Assembly: GCF_016808095.1 (NCBI RefSeq)
Contig: NC_068970.1
Location: 37,048,630-37,112,629 of the forward strand
DNA: 64,000 bases
Direction: 5' to 3'
Source of the DNA: Vigna angularis
Lineage: Eukaryota; Streptophyta; Magnoliopsida; Fabales; Fabaceae
Part shown: positions 60,215 to 64,000 of the stretch, piece after piece
Position numbering within the stretch: the stretch's first letter is position 1
Layout of the letters: each line of letters starts with the position of its first letter
Program-made: the position numbers and the translations under genes
The notes under the pieces: generated by a model
Databases searched by the model: none
Seen by the model: only the letters and a program-made list of their open reading frames with translations
What the model was told of the DNA's origin: nothing

Positions 60215-61692
60215 TGATAATGCTAAATTATACCATATTTTAAGCATCATTTTAGTGGCAAAATCAACTCCTTTCTTACTTATAACTTGCTTAATCCTCT
60301 TGTTTTGTCTTATTTTCTATATATTTGTGTTTTTGGCTACTTTGATGTACTTTCATCAATAATCCCTTATTTTGTAGCTAAAAATGAGCTTGGAAGAATC
60401 TCCAACAAATTATAGAACTGGACCAAGAAGTTAGCACGTAGAAACGCCATCAGCAGCGCAAGAACGCTCGCCGCAAAGAGAGAGGACGCTCGTCCAGAAC
60501 TCAGAGAAATGGACGCTCGTCCAATGTGCACGCAGTTGAGGACGCTCGTCCAAGATTTAGGACGTTCGTCCCGCAAAGAGAGAGGACGCTCGTCCAGACT
60601 GTAAGCACGAGCAGACGCTCGCTCAGAGAGAAGTGAACGCTCGTCCAAGCCAGGCGCTGTGGACGCTCGTCCAAGCCAGGCAGAGGACGCTCGTTCGGCC
60701 AAGCAATCAGAGGACGCTCGTCTAGGAGAATGGGACGTTCGTCTAGTGTGCAGACAGAAACGGACGGTCGTCCAGAACGTACAAACGCAAGAGAGGGCGC
60801 TCGTCCATGCTGAAAAGAGGACGTTCGCCCAGAAATCATGGGACGCTCGGCCAACTAGAAGGACGTTCGTCCAAATCCAGATGGTCCGCGCCCGGGCGCC
60901 CCTCTTCCTCTTGGGTTCTTCATCTTCTTCCATGGTCATCTTGTAAGCTTTAGGGTTCTCCATGGAAATGGAGAACCAAACCCATCTTGTTGGGATTAGT
61001 TGTAGCCTTTGAATTCTTGTGTAATTGTTGAATGATTTGATTATATATATGCCTTTTCTATCAATTACTAGTATTCTTGTTTCCAATCTTAAAGCTTGCA
61101 TGTAATGGGAACGTTCATGACTTGATTTTGGGGTTTTATGGATTATGGGAACGTAAGATGAAACCCGGAACTGAAATAGGAGTCCTTGTGGGTCATTGAT
61201 TCTAGGAATGGAAGATGATTCACATGTTGTCTTAGATCTCAGCTCTTTAATGCGGGTTTTGCTTGTTAGATTGCCAAGGAATTGGGGTTTGATAAGGAAA
61301 ACCTAGGCTCTTTCACCTAAGGAATTAGGGCTAGAGTGTTTTAGTAGATTGACTTTAGTAAATTGATAGAGAGGAGATGAAATTGGTTATACACAAGAGT
61401 GCTTTGGTGAAAACTAACCTTAACAATGTCATTTCATATCATTTCTAGTCTTTTCCATTTCCAAGTGTCTTAAATACCAAAGTCCAACCTTGTAATTATG
61501 TATGAATTTACATTTCTGCACTTGTTCTGTATATTGATGTTATGTTCTTGAGTCTATATGAGTTATTAATCGCACAATTCTCTAGTATTACGAGTCTCTT
61601 GGGAAAACGATACCCGGTCTTACCGGTTTATTACTTGAACGATTCGGTGCACTTGCCGAAATCGAGCCCAACAAGTATTTTTTGAGCTAACA
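60215..61692 (+). mobile_element. 5' LTR of the right Athila-type element
   Basis: It begins TGATAATGCTAAATTATACC and ends GAGCTAACA, 1,478 bp, followed by AGTTTT and a degenerate tRNA-Asp primer site. The same TGATAA start and TAACA end occur in the left Athila LTR. A GC-rich cassette at 60440-60880 holds about 17 copies of GGACGCTCGTCCA-like words. ATTATATATATG near 61040 is a possible TATA box. Overlapping frames on both strands (95-244 codons) come from the repeat words and are not genes. Confidence 0.75.
60440..60880. repeat. GGACG-CT-CGTCC inverted-repeat word array
   Basis: The word GGACGCTCGTCC is a 5-bp inverted repeat with a 2-bp centre. About 17 copies or near copies occur at irregular spacing of roughly 20-40 bp, with unrelated linkers. 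Common variants change CTCG to TTCG. Confidence 0.85.
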
Positions 61693-61698
61693 AGTTTT

Positions 61699-61873
61699 TA
61701 GTGCCGTTGCCAAGGATTTGGGGATTGAACCCGAGTCCTAGCAACGGCTAACAAGTTAAATTGGGCCTCATCAAGTTTTTGGCGCCGCTGCCGGGGATTT
61801 GGGGGCTGAACCCGAGTCCCAGCAACGGCTATCAAAGTTTGGTTCATCAAGTTTTTGGCGCCGTTGCCGGGGA
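61699..61873 (+). other. Three tandem tRNA-Asp primer sites
   Basis: Copy 1 (61699-61716) has four changes from the 18-mer, copy 2 (61780-61797) has one, and copy 3 (61856-61873) is perfect: TGGCGCCGTTGCCGGGGA. Spacings are 81 and 76 bp. Each is embedded in a repeated unit with AACCCGAGTCC and AGCAACGGCTA. Copy 1 lies six bases from the LTR, the normal place, yet it is the most damaged. Confidence 0.85.
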
Positions 61874-62426
61874 CTCGTGTCAATACTAGACTTTTGTGAG
61901 GTTTCTAACTTATGTAGACTTGATTTTGTATATAGAACTAACTCTTTTGTTGTAAATAGATTTTCTGTTTTGTTTGGGCTAATTTGTGGCTTTAGCCTAG
62001 TTGTGTCTAAGTGTATATGCAGGGAGATGTTCATATAAGGAGGACTGCAGCCTCAAAAGCATCATGAAGACCTTGAGATTGAAGGAATTTTAGGACACAA
62101 GGAGACAACTAGCTTGAGCACTACAAGCTGCCCAAAATTCTCCCTTCCTTGAAGATGCTCCAAGTGCTAAGTGAAAGATGAAGAAGAAAGGGAGAAGGAA
62201 AAGAGAAAGACTAGTCACCACCACCCTTTGATGAGAGACAATGAGCTCAAGCCTAGCAAGCCAAAGTTGATCAAGAGGATTGAGTATTTAAAGATGTCAA
62301 GGTAGTGGAAGGGCTAAAAAGAAGAATTCAAGCTATGAGAGTTGATTTGGTGGCTAGAATGTGGTTCAAGAGGAGTTGGTGGAAGGAGCACACCAACAAC
62401 AAAGTTTGCACTTCATTGAGTAATCC
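61874..62426 (+). other. Leader of the right Athila element, gag and pol absent
   Basis: About 550 bp separate the last primer site from the post-pol motif. The first part (61874-62060) resembles an untranslated leader. The rest is purine-rich with no long frame (AGATGAAGAAGAAAGGGAG at 62178). Everything from most of gag through integrase has been lost. Confidence 0.55.
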
Positions 62427-62471
62427 GTCAAGCTAGTGACGTTAAACAAGCGCTTTTGGGAGGCAACCCAG
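62427..62471 (+). other. Conserved post-pol motif (right copy)
   Basis: GTCAAGCTAGTGACGTTAAA is followed by CAAGCGCTTTTGGGAGGCAA. It matches the minus-strand motif at 926-971 over its length with few changes. Confidence 0.6.
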
Positions 62472-63279
62472 TTTTATATGCTATTTTACTTGTGTTTGTA
62501 TGATTTTTGTGTTATATGCATTAGTAGCTTATGTTTTGCATGTTTGTGTAGTTTTGCATTGTTGTGATTTTTGAGTTGTAATGTTGTTTTTGTGGTTTGT
62601 ATAAGTGTATTAGGTTAGTTTTAGCTTGTTTGGTGTGTGAGTGCATTTAATGAAGGTCTAGAACCAAAAATCACATGGTGAGTGGCCAATTTCGCAAAAA
62701 TCTGCATTATGCAGAAAACTGATATGGCGCCCAAGCGCCCCCTGGCTGAGGGGCGCCCGGGCGCGAGCTGCACCAGGACCATGCTGCACCAACTTGACCG
62801 AGTGGCGCCCAAGCGCCCCTTGCTGAGGGGCGCCCGAGCGCGCGATGCACCAGTGGCGCCCAAGCGCCCCCTGCTGAGGGGCGCCCGAGCGCGAGCTGCA
62901 CCAGGGGCGCCCAGCACCAAAAATTCTGGTTCTGCACTTTTTGTTTTTTCTTGATTTATGATGAGTTTCCCATTCTTTTGCACTCTTTCACACACTACTT
63001 TTGTTGTGTTTTTAAACCTTTTTGTGTTTGTGTACCTTTGGGAAGCTTAATTTTAAGACTTCCCTCTTTGTTCTTGTACTTTTGTCTTTGTTTGTTTTGG
63101 CTTTCATTGTTTTGTTTCTTTGCTTTCTTTTGCTTATTTCTTTTAGAATGTTTTATGGATTATTCTCTTCAGTTGTTGACTATGGGATACTAATTTTGCT
63201 TTGAGCTTTCTTGTTACAGGATAAGATCTTTCTTAGAACTTTAAAGGTGTCAAAACCACCAGTGGTCACCCTTTGAGGC
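62472..63279 (+). repeat. Athila 3' non-coding region with GC-rich tandem units
   Basis: Units beginning GGCGCCCAAGCGCCCC start at 62726, 62803 and 62854, with a partial unit at 62906 (offsets 77, 51 and 52). Each also has GAGGGGCGCCCGAGCGCG. The 6-mer GGCGCC is a palindrome and AGCGCCCC pairs with GGGGCGC. The flanks are T-rich. The 76-124-codon frames on either strand are repeat-derived. Confidence 0.75.
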
Positions 63280-63442
63280 ATGCGTGAGTTGAGCACCATA
63301 TGAAATGAAGATTTTGCTGCTCGTGTAGCATGGCCTGGGGGCCAGGCCCCTACTGATGGGGGAGGTGGAGCAGTTGCGGAGTATAAGCTACTGTTGGAGG
63401 AAGATGTTGCAGATGAAAGTGAAGCTAGTGTCTTACACTGCT
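63280..63442 (+). pseudogene. End of a possible extra (env-like) ORF of the right Athila element
   Basis: A plus frame reads DFAARVAWPGGQAPTDGGGG, then AVAEYKLLLEEDVADESEAS and VLHC, ending with TAG at 63440-63442. A Gly-rich then acidic C-terminus resembles the ends of extra ORFs in legume Athila elements as I recall them. No start or N-terminal part remains in frame. Confidence 0.3.
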
Positions 63443-64000
63443 AGAGCTGCAAAGAGTCCATTTTAATTCGGTTTTTCAGTTTTAATTTCCAGTTCTTATT
63501 TGCTTTCAGTTTTTGAATTTGGATTTCTTTTTGACTTGCCTTATGGATAGTTCTTGTGCAATTGGTCTGGTGATTTGAGTGAATCATTTTCTATGCTTGA
63601 ATTGAATACAAATCTGTTGTGCTTGCTCTTTATCCATGTGAATTGTTTTGAAAATCTGATTGAGATTATGTGGTTGAGCTTGTTGAACAGAGATTGTGGT
63701 TGCTTGTATCTATTGAGATATATGCTTAGCTTTAATTGTGATCAATATTCTTGGCATGATGTTTATCAAATTTTGGAACCCTGAGTAAACCTGTGAGATG
63801 TTGTGCCTCAGAGTTTATTGATGAATGTTATTACTTTGGAATCACAGTTGATTTTGCCTGAGTTTCTCTATTTGAACTGTTACTTGCATGTTATAAATGA
63901 TCAAGGCCATCTTGTTCTTCCACCTCTTCTACATTTTGAGCCTAAAAGCCAATGCTAAACCTTTGAACCTTAAAGAAAACTTTCTCATTCCCGAAACCTT
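63443..64000 (+). repeat. Athila 3' region continuing past the window
   Basis: Sequence such as CACAGTTGATTTTGCCTGAG and AAGCCAATGCTAAACC is typical, from memory, of the region before the 3' LTR in these elements. No LTR start is reached before the window ends. The 76-codon frame at 63554 has no domain. Confidence 0.4.

Noticed and set aside
60367..61101. A 244-codon minus-strand frame as a gene.
   Set aside because: It is antisense to the LTR and built from GGACGCTCGTCC words.
62621..62995. GC-rich Ala/Arg/Pro frames on both strands as a gene.
   Set aside because: They arise from the GGCGCCCAAGCGCCCC tandem units, and open frames occur on both strands for the same reason.

Overview
The window looks like nuclear DNA of a flowering plant, most likely a legume of the Phaseoleae tribe (Vigna/Phaseolus type). 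Grounds: very AT-rich DNA, an intron-containing plant R2R3-MYB gene, Athila-type retroelements primed by tRNA-Asp, and short LTR repeats that I recall as common in Phaseoleae. The organism call is inference. I see one convincing protein-coding host gene. Almost everything else is transposable elements, their debris, or AT-rich spacer.

Layout. 1-3433: a minus-strand Athila-type (Ty3/gypsy) derivative with 3' region, gag remnant, tRNA-Asp primer site and 5' LTR. 5465-7847: a solo LTR of a family called T here (TGTAAGAAC...TGTTACA). 8757-9905: an inverted-repeat element. 10000-11700: degraded copia-like sequence. About 13600-14778: a second family-T relic. 14779-18660: spacer. 18884-20723: the MYB gene (minus strand, three exons, 457 aa, subgroup 21/LOF-like), with its promoter side at 20724-21120. 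22312-23560: a copia 5' LTR, primer site and broken gag start. 26889-27734: a small CACTA element. 28010-29702: short LTR units (TRIM-like). 35590-37472: a family-T relic with a 97-bp repeat array. 38534-40965: a CACTA element with a 3-bp target duplication. 42043-48374: duplicated family-T LTR sequence with a nested solo LTR (target duplication ATAAC) and a complete TRIM (target duplication TCAAT). 48540-49760: a 54-bp tandem array, polypurine tract and 3' LTR. 51818-56388: a CACTA element carrying a transposase_24-like remnant. 57361-60158: copia debris. 60215-64000: a plus-strand Athila derivative with three primer-site copies.

The elements fit together by nesting, deletion and unequal recombination. 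Both Athila derivatives have lost protease-RT-integrase and join upstream sequence to the same short post-pol motif. The most unusual signal is that several unrelated LTR families carry dense cassettes of short self-complementary motifs. The clearest is the 12-bp palindrome ATAATCGATTAT, arranged as pairs whose starts lie 20 bp apart, at three separate loci.
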